From assembly GCF_002218045.2 (NCBI RefSeq), contig NZ_AP018685.1:124001-188000 (forward strand): a stretch of DNA of 64,000 nt, in the 5' to 3' direction. The position numbers were made by a program, and so were the translations under genes. The DNA comes from Vibrio rumoiensis. Its GTDB lineage: Bacteria > Pseudomonadota > Gammaproteobacteria > Enterobacterales > Vibrionaceae. This document shows, piece after piece, positions 28,441 to 37,239 of this stretch (position 1 is the stretch's first letter; the number at the start of each line of letters is the position of its first letter). The notes under the pieces were generated by a model. It did no database searches. It was not told where the DNA came from and saw nothing but the letters and a program-made list of their open reading frames with translations.

Positions 28441-29328
28441 GTGAATCAAAATAAACAACAGTATATACAGCGGATGCATAAGGTGTGTGAATACATATAT
28501 CAAAACATTGATAACACACTGACTTATGAAGCGTTGAGCCAAGTTGCCCATTTTTCGAGCTTTCATTTCCATCGTCAGTTTTCAGCTATATTCGGTATGA
28601 GTACGACGACTTTTATAATGAAAGTAAGATTAAAGCGTGCAGCCTATCAATTGGTTTTTCAGCCACATAAAAGCATTACTGATATTGCTCTTGATGCCAG
28701 TTTTGATTACTTAGAATCTTTTTCGCGCGCCTTTAAGCGCCATTTTAACCAATCGCCATCTCAATTTCGTCGAGATCCGACATGGCCAGATTGGTATGAG
28801 CAATTTGATAGCAAGGTAGGAATTAAGATGAAAGATATTAATAACCACGCATTACTTGATGAAATCAGTGTCAAAAATTTAGAAACGATTTTGGTTGCCG
28901 TTAAAGAGCATTCGGGCTCACCAAGTTTATTGAATAACACGATTGGTCAATTTATTGATTGGCGTAAAAACACCATGCATTCACCCGTCGATTCTTCGCG
29001 AACGTTTGGCATTGTGTATAACGATCCCAATAACACCCCGGCGGAGCAATTTCGTTTTGATGTCTGTGGTGAAGTGCAACAAATGGTCGGCCAAAATCCA
29101 TTCGGTATCGTAGATAAATCGATTGAAGGTGGGCGCTATGCTTGCTTGCGCCATATTGGCCCTCATTATTTAATGGACGATAAAATCTATTTTATTTTCG
29201 GCCAATGGTTGCCACAAAGTGGCGAAGAGCTCAGAGATCAACCGATGTTTTTTGAGTATAAGAATGTCTTTCCTGAAGTGGCAGAGCATGAACTTATTAC
29301 GGATATTTATGTACCGTTAAAAGACTAG
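28441..29328 (+). CDS. AraC family regulator with GyrI-like effector domain
   Basis: 295 residues: an N-terminal AraC-type double helix-turn-helix (about residues 10-110, with DIALDASFDYLESFSRAFKRHF) and a C-terminal GyrI-like small-molecule-binding domain (about 140-295). This is the Rob/SoxS-like plus GyrI layout seen in multidrug-sensing regulators. The start is GTG, with AGAGAGG 6 bases upstream. Its last 12 bases overlap the 3' end of the convergent argP gene. The target is unknown and no transporter is adjacent. Confidence 0.88.
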   Translation: MNQNKQQYIQRMHKVCEYIYQNIDNTLTYEALSQVAHFSSFHFHRQFSAIFGMSTTTFIMKVRLKRAAYQLVFQPHKSITDIALDASFDYLESFSRAFKRHFNQSPSQFRRDPTWPDWYEQFDSKVGIKMKDINNHALLDEISVKNLETILVAVKEHSGSPSLLNNTIGQFIDWRKNTMHSPVDSSRTFGIVYNDPNNTPAEQFRFDVCGEVQQMVGQNPFGIVDKSIEGGRYACLRHIGPHYLMDDKIYFIFGQWLPQSGEELRDQPMFFEYKNVFPEVAEHELITDIYVPLKD

Positions 29329-30204
29329 CGCTTTGGTGTTATTGGACATTAATACATCCGATAATTTATTCAATACCGAGCCGCTTTGGTGCCAATAATG
29401 CCAGTATAAAGGGACATGGATACCTTCTCGGTCGGGGAAAATATCCACGAGTTTATTGGCAAAAGGTTGAGCTTGAATCATAGGTAAGATGCCATAAGCT
29501 TGCCCACTTAAAATCATGTCGGCCAGCCCTTCGCTTGATGGGCAAATATGGTAGGGGAATTGGGTGGGTAAGCCCCATTTTTGAAACTGTTGTTTTTGTA
29601 ATTTATCGTCAGCGCCAAAAATTACCGCAGGAGCAATCTGTAATATGTCAGCAAGATTTTGTTCCGATTGCGAAGTCTGGAAGTACCTTTTCTTAAAATC
29701 TGGTGAACAATAAAAACGGTATTCCATAGTGCCTAAATACTCACAACGAATACCTGCTAACGTCTTATTAGAGCTGCATAAACAGCCCATCGCTAACCCT
29801 TCTTCGAGATGCTTTAAGCCTTCACTTTGATCTTCAATTAAGATATCGAACATCACATTATGCTGTTGATGGAAGCTTTTGGTTGCTTTAAACCACCAAG
29901 TGGCAAGGCTGTCGGCATTGATGACTATTTTTAATGGATGCGAAACACCGTCTTCACCCAATAAATGATGCAATTCAAATTCAAGCTGTTTCACTTTCAT
30001 GGCGTGATTAACCAGATTTTGTCCGGTTGGCGTTAGAGCTAAATTTTTGCCTCGTTGAACCAAAATAGATCCGACGCGTTGCTCTAGATTCGTGATTCGT
30101 TGGGAAATGGCAGATTGAGTGATGTTGAGCTCTTGCGCTGCTGCTTCAAAGCTTTTCAGTGCTGCAATTCTTTCTAATGATTCTAATAATTTGTAATCAA
30201 ACAT
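29317..30204 (-). CDS. argP: LysR-type regulator ArgP (IciA family)
   Basis: ArgP activates the arginine/lysine exporter gene argO in response to basic amino acids. The LysR helix-turn-helix covers residues about 1-60 (SFEAAAQELNITQSAISQRITNLEQRVG), followed by the substrate-binding domain; 295 residues. It is divergent from a LysE/ArgO-type exporter, which supports the name. The start is MFDYKLLESL at 30204; a GTG two codons earlier (30210) is possible. The 3' end overlaps the convergent AraC-type gene. Confidence 0.9.
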   Translation of the reverse strand: MFDYKLLESLERIAALKSFEAAAQELNITQSAISQRITNLEQRVGSILVQRGKNLALTPTGQNLVNHAMKVKQLEFELHHLLGEDGVSHPLKIVINADSLATWWFKATKSFHQQHNVMFDILIEDQSEGLKHLEEGLAMGCLCSSNKTLAGIRCEYLGTMEYRFYCSPDFKKRYFQTSQSEQNLADILQIAPAVIFGADDKLQKQQFQKWGLPTQFPYHICPSSEGLADMILSGQAYGILPMIQAQPFANKLVDIFPDREGIHVPLYWHYWHQSGSVLNKLSDVLMSNNTKALVF

Positions 30205-30312
30205 ACTCACGCCAACTTAAGTTAATCTAATGAAGCTTTAATTATTTTAATTTTAACTTAAGTACTTTGTAGCGCAATATTAGTGTGAACAATAATCATT
30301 AGGGATAAAAAC

Positions 30313-30936
30313 ATGTTGAGCGTGGCACTAAAAGGCGCATTTGTATCAGGTAGCCTAATTGTGGCGATAGGTAGCCAAAATGCTTTTTTATTGAAATCAG
30401 GCCTTAAAAATAATTATGTGATGCTGGTGGCAACCATTTGTTTCATGGGTGACATTTTATTGATCAGTACTGGGGTGTTGGGAGTTGGTGTTTTACTGCA
30501 ACAAGCGCCTATTTTGACCGAAATCTTAACTTTAATCGGTATCGCATTTTTATGTTGGTACGGTTGGCTGTCTGCTAAATCAGCGTGGCGTGGGCAAAGT
30601 CACTTAGATATTGATCACTCAGAAGTCAGTCGTAATTGGGTAAAAGTTGCAATGATGACTTTAGCCATGACCTTTTTAAATCCACATGTGTATCTTGATA
30701 CGATTGTGGTTTTAGGTGGCATTACCTCCTCGCTTAATTTTGAAGAAAAACGTTGGTTCTTAGTGGGGGCGTTATCAGCCTCGGCAATTTGGTTCTATGG
30801 CGTGGCGTATATAGCTAAAAAGCTGATTCCACTGTTTGCCAATCCGAAAACATGGCAGGTGTTAGATAGCGTGATCGCGGTAATTATGTTTTCGATTGCT
30901 GTGGGGTTGGGGAAGACTTTAGTTTTTAGTTTTTAG
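30313..30936 (+). CDS. argO: LysE family arginine/lysine exporter ArgO
   Basis: Inner-membrane exporter of basic amino acids, 207 residues with about six helices. The LysE signature is present at the N-terminus (GAFVSGSLIVAIGSQNAFLLKSGL) and in NPHVYLDTIVVLGG. It is divergent from argP, its expected activator. The stop codon lies inside a short tandem heptamer repeat, so the last residues (VFSF) are repeat-encoded. Confidence 0.92.
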   Translation: MLSVALKGAFVSGSLIVAIGSQNAFLLKSGLKNNYVMLVATICFMGDILLISTGVLGVGVLLQQAPILTEILTLIGIAFLCWYGWLSAKSAWRGQSHLDIDHSEVSRNWVKVAMMTLAMTFLNPHVYLDTIVVLGGITSSLNFEEKRWFLVGALSASAIWFYGVAYIAKKLIPLFANPKTWQVLDSVIAVIMFSIAVGLGKTLVFSF

Positions 30937-30950
30937 TTTTTAGTTTTTAG
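30918..30950 (+). repeat. TTTTTAG heptamer microsatellite over the argO stop codon
   Basis: Four perfect TTTTTAG units (30923-30950) preceded by a partial TTTAG. Seven-base units shift frame at each copy, and every unit supplies a TAG. The argO stop is in the second full unit. Confidence 0.8.
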
Positions 30951-31060
30951 TATCGAGGTGCGAGGACGCTTCGCTCGGGAGCCGAAAAGAGTGTGCGTGA
31001 CTCGGTGCTCGGGCGCTTCGCTGCTTGTCACTCGAGGGGCGGCGGAAGCATTTAAAAATG

Positions 31061-31153
31061 GTCATCCCTGAAACGACGACGAAGTTATCAGGGATCTATA
31101 TTCATCGCGCTGTGATTAGATTCCTGCTCTCGCTAAGGCTCGGCGGGAATGAC
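31061..31153. repeat. Palindromic intergenic repeat, copy 1
   Basis: The element begins GTCATCCCTGAA and ends GGGAATGAC, so the termini are inverted repeats. Internal hairpins include the GGGATCT and AGATTCC blocks. It shares its architecture with the element at 33084-33195 on the other side of aceA. It lies in the gap between argO and the aceA terminator. The rest of that gap (30951-31060 and 31154-31248) holds CTCG/CGAG-rich short palindromes and no gene. Confidence 0.65.
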
Positions 31154-31248
31154 GGAAAAAGTAAAGGCTCAGGTCGTTTGGGATTTTAGTCTTTTTCTAG
31201 TCACGAGTAGCAACGCGGCCAAGATTCCGAGCTTCGAATAACGATAAA

Positions 31249-31293
31249 AAAAGGCTTCCACATTCTCGCCAACTGAGAAGTAGGAAGCCTTTT
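31249..31293 (-). terminator. Terminator of glcB-aceA
   Basis: Stem AAAAGGCTTCC/GGAAGCCTTTT encloses a second, inner TTCTC/GAGAA stem. On the minus strand it is followed by TTTTATCG. It lies 67 bases past the aceA stop. Confidence 0.85.
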
Positions 31294-31359
31294 GGTTAAG
31301 GGAACTCGTTAAATCTTTTTCGAGCCACGAGCAGCGTAGCGCCCGAGACCCGATTTCCG

Positions 31360-32973
31360 TTAAGAAAACTGATTCATCGTATTATTCTCTCCCGAGGCTT
31401 TCAGAGCTTGCTCACCGGAGAAATACTCTTTGTGATCATCCCCTATGTTCGAGCCGGACATATCTTGGTGTCTTACCGAAGCCAGCCCTTGGCGAATTTC
31501 TTTACGTTGAACACCTGCAACATACGCCAACATACCTTGCTCACCGAAGTAGTCTTTGGCTAGGTTATCGGTGGAAAGCGCCGCGGTGTGGTAAGTCGGT
31601 AGCGTAATCAAGTGGTGGAATATACCCGCTTGCGCTGCCGCATCACGTTGGAAGCTTTGGATTTTAGCATCCGCTTCTAGTGCCAGTTCTGAGCCGTCAT
31701 ATACTTGGTTCATTAGCTGGTCACGGTCATAAGCTGAGACATCTTTACCCGATTCTGCCCAGATATCGAATACTTGCTGACGGAAGTTCAGTGTCCAGTT
31801 AAACGATGGGCTGTTGTTATAAACCAATTTGGCATTGGGGATCACTTCGCGGATACGATTTACCATACCAGCGATTTGACCAATATGCGGCTTTTCAGTC
31901 TCAATCCACAGTAGATCGGCACCATTTTGTAGCGAAGTGATGCAATCAAGTACTACGCGATCTTCACCTGTATTGGGTTTGAAGCGAATCAGACCATTTG
32001 GTAGACGAGTAGGCTTAATTACCGCATCACCTTGTTTAATCACCATATCACCTGAGTTCAATTCGGTTAGAGAGTGAATTTCCACGCCATCAATATAAGC
32101 ATTGTATTGGTCGGCTAAATCGCCAGCGCTTTGTGATACTGGGATTTTTTGTGTCAAACCGGCACCCAAGGAATCGGTACGCGCGACAATCACACCATCT
32201 TCTACGCCAAGTTCTAGGAATGCGTAGCGAACGGCGTTGATTTTCGCTAAAAAGTCTTCGTGTGGAACGGTCACTTTACCGTCTTGGTGGCCACATTGTT
32301 TGGCGTCTGACACTTGGTTTTCGATTTGAATACAACATGCGCCTGCTTCGATCATTTTTTTCGCTAGCAGATAGGTCGCTTCTTCGTTACCAAAGCCTGC
32401 ATCAATATCGGCAATAATTGGTACCACATGGGTTTCAAAATTATCGATTTGTTTTTGCACGGCTTGTACTTTGATTTGGTCGCCAGCTGCTTGCGCTGCA
32501 TCAAGGTCTTTAAATAGATGATTCAGTTCACGCGCATCGGCTTGTTTTAAGAAGGTGTACAACTCTTCAATTAACATCGGCACCGAGGTTTTCTCATGCA
32601 TTGATTGGTCAGGCAGTGGACCAAACTCAGAGCGCATTGCTGCCACCATCCAACCTGAAAGATATAAGTAACGGCCACGAGTGGTTTCAAAATGCTTCTT
32701 AATGGAAATCATTTTCTGTTGGCCGATAAATCCATGCCAGCAGCCTAGTGATTGAGTGTAGTTCGCTGGGTCTTGGTCATAAGCATTCATGTCTTCACGC
32801 ATGATTTGGGCAGTAAAGCGCGCAATATCAAGACCGGTACGAAAGCGGTTTTGCAGGCGCATACGAGCCACGTACTCCGGTGTGATGGCATTCCAAGTTT
32901 CATTACCTTCAATCGCTTTGGTTGCGTCAGCTAGCTGGCTTTTGTAGCTATTTTGAGTTGTTGTATTTGGCAT
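31360..32973 (-). CDS. aceA: Isocitrate lyase (long form)
   Basis: Cleaves isocitrate to glyoxylate and succinate in the glyoxylate shunt, allowing growth on acetate and fatty acids. The catalytic cysteine block is AKQCGHQDGKVTVPHEDF, the variant seen in the roughly 530-residue isocitrate lyase subgroup rather than KKCGH of E. coli AceA. Other blocks present: IPIIADIDAGFGNEEATY (about residues 190-205) and VYNNSPSFNW. Length is 537. It is downstream of glcB on the same strand, separated by a palindromic repeat. Confidence 0.95.
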   Translation of the reverse strand: MPNTTTQNSYKSQLADATKAIEGNETWNAITPEYVARMRLQNRFRTGLDIARFTAQIMREDMNAYDQDPANYTQSLGCWHGFIGQQKMISIKKHFETTRGRYLYLSGWMVAAMRSEFGPLPDQSMHEKTSVPMLIEELYTFLKQADARELNHLFKDLDAAQAAGDQIKVQAVQKQIDNFETHVVPIIADIDAGFGNEEATYLLAKKMIEAGACCIQIENQVSDAKQCGHQDGKVTVPHEDFLAKINAVRYAFLELGVEDGVIVARTDSLGAGLTQKIPVSQSAGDLADQYNAYIDGVEIHSLTELNSGDMVIKQGDAVIKPTRLPNGLIRFKPNTGEDRVVLDCITSLQNGADLLWIETEKPHIGQIAGMVNRIREVIPNAKLVYNNSPSFNWTLNFRQQVFDIWAESGKDVSAYDRDQLMNQVYDGSELALEADAKIQSFQRDAAAQAGIFHHLITLPTYHTAALSTDNLAKDYFGEQGMLAYVAGVQRKEIRQGLASVRHQDMSGSNIGDDHKEYFSGEQALKASGENNTMNQFS

Positions 32974-33083
32974 AATGATTCCCTTCTTGTTTTCGTTGCT
33001 AGAGCGCTTCGCTTCTCGTGTTTCGTTGCTCGGACGCTCTGTGTTTTTCGTTATTGGATTTGGTATGTTGTTAAAATTATTAT

Positions 33084-33195
33084 CGTCATCCTGAACAGCG
33101 ACGCAGGAGCGTGATTCAGGATCTCCTACAGCGATTTGAGTCTCAATGCACTGTGGGAGATTCCGGATAACTCGTACCTCGTTTCCGGAATGACG
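33084..33195. repeat. Palindromic intergenic repeat, copy 2
   Basis: 112 bp between glcB and aceA begin CGTCATCCTGAA and end TTCCGGAATGACG, inverted termini like copy 1. The end abuts the glcB stop codon directly. CTCG-rich short palindromes lie between it and aceA (32998-33050). Confidence 0.65.
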
Positions 33196-35403
33196 CTATT
33201 TATTTTCGTTCTTCACCCAAGAACGGTATTGATGCAATAGCGGTTCGGTATAACCATTCGGCTGATTGCGACCTTGAAAAATCAATTCTCGAGCCGCTTG
33301 GAATGCCAGACTTTGTTCGACATTCGGCAGCATAGGTCGATAGCCTTCAGAGCCTTCATTTTGTCCATCAACCACTTGGGCCATTTTGTGCATGCTTTCC
33401 ATTACTTGCTCTGGGCTGCAAATCTTGTGTAGCAACCAATTGGCAATATGTTGGCTGGAAATACGCAGGGTGGCGCGGTCTTCCATTAGTTCAATGTTGT
33501 TAATGTCAGGTACTTTCGAGCAACCAATCCCCATTTCAACCCAGCGCACCACATAGCCAAGAATGCCTTGAATATTGTTATCGAGTTCGGCTTCAACTTG
33601 CTGTGGAGACAGCGTTTCCTCTAATAACTCAAGGGTTAATAGTTCGGATTGATTGGTTGCTGGGCGCTCTGCAATCGTTTGTTGCTCGGCAAATACATCC
33701 ACTTGGTGATAGTGCAATGCATGCAATGTGGCTGCAGTTGGCGAAGGTACCCAAGCGGTATTGGCGCCCGATTTTGGATGAGCGACTTTAGCCGCCATCA
33801 TGGCTTTCATTTCATCTGGCATTGCCCACATGCCTTTGCCAATTTGCGCTTTACCGGCAAAACCACACGCTAGGCCAACTTCGACGTTGTTGTTTTCATA
33901 AGCTTGAATCCAGGTTTGGTGCTTAATGTCTGCTTTTGGTTTAAAAGCACCGGCTTGCATGCTGGTATGAATTTCATCACCAGTGCGATCTAAAAATCCG
34001 GTGTTGATGAAAACCACGCGTGATTGAGCGGCGCGGATACATTCTTTTAAGTTAACGGTCGTGCGACGTTCTTCATCCATAATTCCCATTTTGATGGTAT
34101 TAGGTGCAAGATCGAGCATGTTCTCTACACGTTCAAATAACTCATTGCTGAAAGCAACTTCTTCAGGGCCATGCATTTTCGGTTTTACGATATAAATGCT
34201 GCCAGTGCGGCTATTGCTGACGCGACAAGCCTGTGGGTTCTTAATTTCAATCGCAGCAATTAAGGCGGTGATCACGGCGTCAATTAACCCTTCGGGCATA
34301 TTTTTCCCTTGCGCGGTTTGCACCAAATCACTGGTCATTAAGTGGCCGACATTACGTACCAATAACAATGAGCGGCCATGTAAGTTGTAGTCATCGCCAT
34401 TTTTATCGGTATAGCTACGGTCGCAGTTCAAGCGGCGGATTTGAGTTTGGTTACCTTTGCTGATCGTAGCTGTTAGGTTGCCGGTGATTAGGCCAAACCA
34501 ATTGCGATAGGCTTCAAGTTTATCTTGGCTATCGACGGCGGTGACAGAGTCTTCAAAATCCATAATGGTCGACAACGCTGATTCCACTTGAATATCGTCG
34601 AGACCAGCAATGTCATGCTGACCAATTGCCCCTTTGCGGTTAATGATTAACTCAATGTGTAAGCCGTGGTTTTTCAACACGATAGACGTTGGTTCTACAT
34701 CAGGGTTGCTGGATGCAACAAACTGACAAGGCTGCGCCAAACCGGATTGACTGCCATCTGGGAAAGTGGCTAATAGATGACGAAAGTATACGGTGTATGC
34801 TTGAACGTCGTGATGTGAGCCGTGTTTTAATGGGAAGTTGTCATCCAAAAAGGTTTTAGCCAATCCAATGACGTGATTGCCACGAGCAGGGTTGTATTTT
34901 TTGCCTGCTTTCAAACCTTCGCTTTGGGAAATGATGTCACTGCCATAAGCGGCATCGTATAGGCTACCCCAACGAGCATTGGCTGCGTTCAGTGCAAAGC
35001 GTGCATTTTTAATTGGCACCACCAATTGTGGACCAGCCAAAGTGGCAATTTCTTGATCAACATTTTGGGTGCTGATTTGGAAGTCTTCGCCTTGTTCTAC
35101 TAGGTAACCAATGTCTCGCAGAAACGCTTGGTACTGCGCCGGATCAAATGTCGGATTCGCTTTGTGCCAATCATCAATCTGTTGTTGTAGATGAGTGCGA
35201 GTTTCTAGTAGTTCTTGGTTTTTCGGCGCAAGATCATTAAGAAGTTGGCTGAAATTAGCCCAAAATTGTTGCTGATCGAGTCCGGTTAGCGGCAACACTT
35301 GTTGATTGACGAATTGAACTAGCTCGGCATTGAATTGGTGTTGAGTGGTTATTGTGGTCTGTGTGTTGGTCATAGGACCATCGATGGTTTGTGCTAAGTT
35401 CAT
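33196..35403 (-). CDS. glcB: Malate synthase G
   Basis: Condenses glyoxylate with acetyl-CoA to malate, the second glyoxylate shunt step. At 735 residues it is the G isoform (about 720-730), not the shorter A form. Conserved blocks include NARWGSLYDAAYGSD, ESALSTIMDFEDSVTAVD and GIMDEERRTTVNLKECI with the catalytic arginine and acid residues. AGGGA precedes the ATG at 35403. It is upstream of aceA, with a 222-bp gap containing a repeat, so the two are probably co-transcribed. Confidence 0.94.
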   Translation of the reverse strand: MNLAQTIDGPMTNTQTTITTQHQFNAELVQFVNQQVLPLTGLDQQQFWANFSQLLNDLAPKNQELLETRTHLQQQIDDWHKANPTFDPAQYQAFLRDIGYLVEQGEDFQISTQNVDQEIATLAGPQLVVPIKNARFALNAANARWGSLYDAAYGSDIISQSEGLKAGKKYNPARGNHVIGLAKTFLDDNFPLKHGSHHDVQAYTVYFRHLLATFPDGSQSGLAQPCQFVASSNPDVEPTSIVLKNHGLHIELIINRKGAIGQHDIAGLDDIQVESALSTIMDFEDSVTAVDSQDKLEAYRNWFGLITGNLTATISKGNQTQIRRLNCDRSYTDKNGDDYNLHGRSLLLVRNVGHLMTSDLVQTAQGKNMPEGLIDAVITALIAAIEIKNPQACRVSNSRTGSIYIVKPKMHGPEEVAFSNELFERVENMLDLAPNTIKMGIMDEERRTTVNLKECIRAAQSRVVFINTGFLDRTGDEIHTSMQAGAFKPKADIKHQTWIQAYENNNVEVGLACGFAGKAQIGKGMWAMPDEMKAMMAAKVAHPKSGANTAWVPSPTAATLHALHYHQVDVFAEQQTIAERPATNQSELLTLELLEETLSPQQVEAELDNNIQGILGYVVRWVEMGIGCSKVPDINNIELMEDRATLRISSQHIANWLLHKICSPEQVMESMHKMAQVVDGQNEGSEGYRPMLPNVEQSLAFQAARELIFQGRNQPNGYTEPLLHQYRSWVKNENK

Positions 35404-35596
35404 AATTTATCCCTCGTGTTGCGACTCGTTTTTGTAGCAGTGGCGATGATTTGATATTGGCTTTATGACGACTTGGTTTTTGAATCCCTGTTTTCTCAAT
35501 CAGTGACCGCGGTCTTAAAGTTGAACATCAAATGCTGCTTTTTCATCCTGTGATTAAAAGAATAGCGATAAACTGACTAAAATTTCACAAAGAAAA

Positions 35597-35609
35597 TTAC
35601 ACAGTGTAA
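35597..35609. promoter_or_regulatory. Palindrome upstream of the DUF3612 regulator
   Basis: TTACACAGTGTAA is a perfect dyad 24 bases before the regulator's start, in the divergent space to glcB. Similar TTACA/TTTACA half-sites follow at 35612. It could be the operator of the XRE/DUF3612 protein controlling itself and glcB; this is inferred. Confidence 0.4.
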
Positions 35610-35632
35610 ATTTTACAAATATGAGGTCAGGG

Positions 35633-37186
35633 ATGAAGGCATCAAGTTCGTTAAACAGGCAGTCTCACTTTTTGGGTACTAAGGTTCGTAACCTACGGAA
35701 ACGTAACGGTTTAACCTTGGAGGATTTATCTTCTCGATGTGTAAAAATTGATCCTGAAGATGCGCCTTCAGTGTCATACCTTTCGATGATTGAACGTGGT
35801 AAGCGAGTACCCAGTGAAGCGATGTTGGATGTGATTGCGCAGGTATTTCAAAAGCCGTTGCATTGGTTTTTAGATGATGCCAGCGAAGAGCAAGAAATTA
35901 CGCCGGAAAAAGGCACTCGTGGCGGGATTAACGGCATGGTGCTTGAACCAAGCTTCTTGTTTTCCAATGATATTCTGCAAATTGCGATCCCTGAAATGTT
36001 GTCGCAGACCGGCACGACAGGCCATCAATTTGCCCACCTTCTTATTCGTGCTCATCAGGAACACCATCAAAACCATTTCCCAGATCTAGAAAAAGCGGCT
36101 GAAAAAGTGGGGCAAAAACGCATGCCGCTCTCGGTCGAGGATTTGTTGGACATTTGCCAGCAGGTTGGCGTCAAAGTGAAATGGTTTGATGAGCCGTCAC
36201 AAGATGTGGTGGATGCACATGGGGTGAAATCTAAGCATATTGTGCGCTCTTATGCGGAAGCGCCCGGATTAATACGCATTAATAGCGCATTAAAAGCCAC
36301 GCCGGAGAAGCTCAAATATGATTTAGCGGTGCATATTGGTCATAAGGTGCTGCATAACAGCGATGGAGAAAAAAACGTCATAGCGTCAGATAACCGTAAC
36401 TTATCCACCTTAAAGCCCGATCAAACTCGTGATGTCAGTAATTTAGATTCCAAACATATTCTGCAAGCATGGCGAGATTTTGAGTGCTCATTTTTTGCCG
36501 GCGCTTTGTTGTGTCCGAAAGTACCGTTTCGTCAATTGCTTGACCGCCATGGGTATGAGATCAGCGTGAGTAAATTGATTGGAGTGTCAGAGTCGGTGGT
36601 GATGCGCCGTATGACGGCAGTCTCGCCGTATCCTCATTGGCATTATTTCGATGCCTATAATCCGGGGAAACTGAAAGCGGTCTATCGTGGTAATGGTATT
36701 CCGTTGCCCTGGGGCAATATGCGAATGGTCGAAGACCCGTGTCAACATTGGTCGGTGTTTCGCATGATTGGGATTCCGGGCAATACACCGGTCGCGCAGA
36801 TTTCAGTGCTTAACCAAGATGGCGTACCACATATTTATTGTTGTGAGTCGGTCAAAGTGAAAGACATGGCGGGCAATTATCATGTGCTCTGTTCCGGTGT
36901 GGATTTAAACCCAGCATTAGAAGCGCAAGGCGAAGATGCGGTGGCGATTGCCAGTGCGTTGCAAAAAGAATGTGTGCGCAAAGGTGGGCAATGTGAAATT
37001 CCTTACCAAATTAAACAGCAATTACTCACCGTGGCGCGGATTTTAAATATCAATTGGATTGAGCGCGGCATTGAAAATCAGGCGAGAGTGATTTGTTCCC
37101 GGGGCGGAATGTGTCCAAGGCAGCCGAGGTGTTATAAAGAAAAAGCCGAGTCTCGTAGCTCGAATGCTCGAAGCTCGGCTCTGTAG
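35633..37186 (+). CDS. XRE family regulator with DUF3612 domain (short-chain fatty acid regulator type)
   Basis: A 517-residue regulator: helix-turn-helix XRE domain at about residues 11-80 (LRKRNGLTLEDLSSRC, YLSMIERGKRVPS), then an IrrE-like middle part and a C-terminal DUF3612 region with a cysteine cluster (CVRKGGQC, CSRGGMCPRQPRC). The ATG at 35633 has GAGG 6 bases upstream; the ATG four codons earlier has none. It is divergent from glcB-aceA, so control of the glyoxylate shunt is likely. The last about 14 residues are encoded by a CTCG-rich palindrome. Confidence 0.85.
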   Translation: MKASSSLNRQSHFLGTKVRNLRKRNGLTLEDLSSRCVKIDPEDAPSVSYLSMIERGKRVPSEAMLDVIAQVFQKPLHWFLDDASEEQEITPEKGTRGGINGMVLEPSFLFSNDILQIAIPEMLSQTGTTGHQFAHLLIRAHQEHHQNHFPDLEKAAEKVGQKRMPLSVEDLLDICQQVGVKVKWFDEPSQDVVDAHGVKSKHIVRSYAEAPGLIRINSALKATPEKLKYDLAVHIGHKVLHNSDGEKNVIASDNRNLSTLKPDQTRDVSNLDSKHILQAWRDFECSFFAGALLCPKVPFRQLLDRHGYEISVSKLIGVSESVVMRRMTAVSPYPHWHYFDAYNPGKLKAVYRGNGIPLPWGNMRMVEDPCQHWSVFRMIGIPGNTPVAQISVLNQDGVPHIYCCESVKVKDMAGNYHVLCSGVDLNPALEAQGEDAVAIASALQKECVRKGGQCEIPYQIKQQLLTVARILNINWIERGIENQARVICSRGGMCPRQPRCYKEKAESRSSNARSSAL

Positions 37187-37231
37187 TTGAAGCAATAGCG
37201 CGTCTCTCGAGTCACGAGCACCCGAGAGACG
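37144..37231. repeat. Two CTCG/CGAG-rich palindromes between the DUF3612 gene and phoX
   Basis: AGCCGAG (37144-37150) pairs with CTCGGCT (37174-37180) inside the 3' end of the DUF3612 gene. CGTCTCTCG (37201-37209) pairs with CGAGAGACG (37223-37231) in the gap. Similar CTCG-rich stretches recur at 30951-31040, 31320-31345 and 32998-33050. They may act as weak terminators, but lack T-tracts. Confidence 0.6.
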
Positions 37232-37239
37232 AGTAACGC

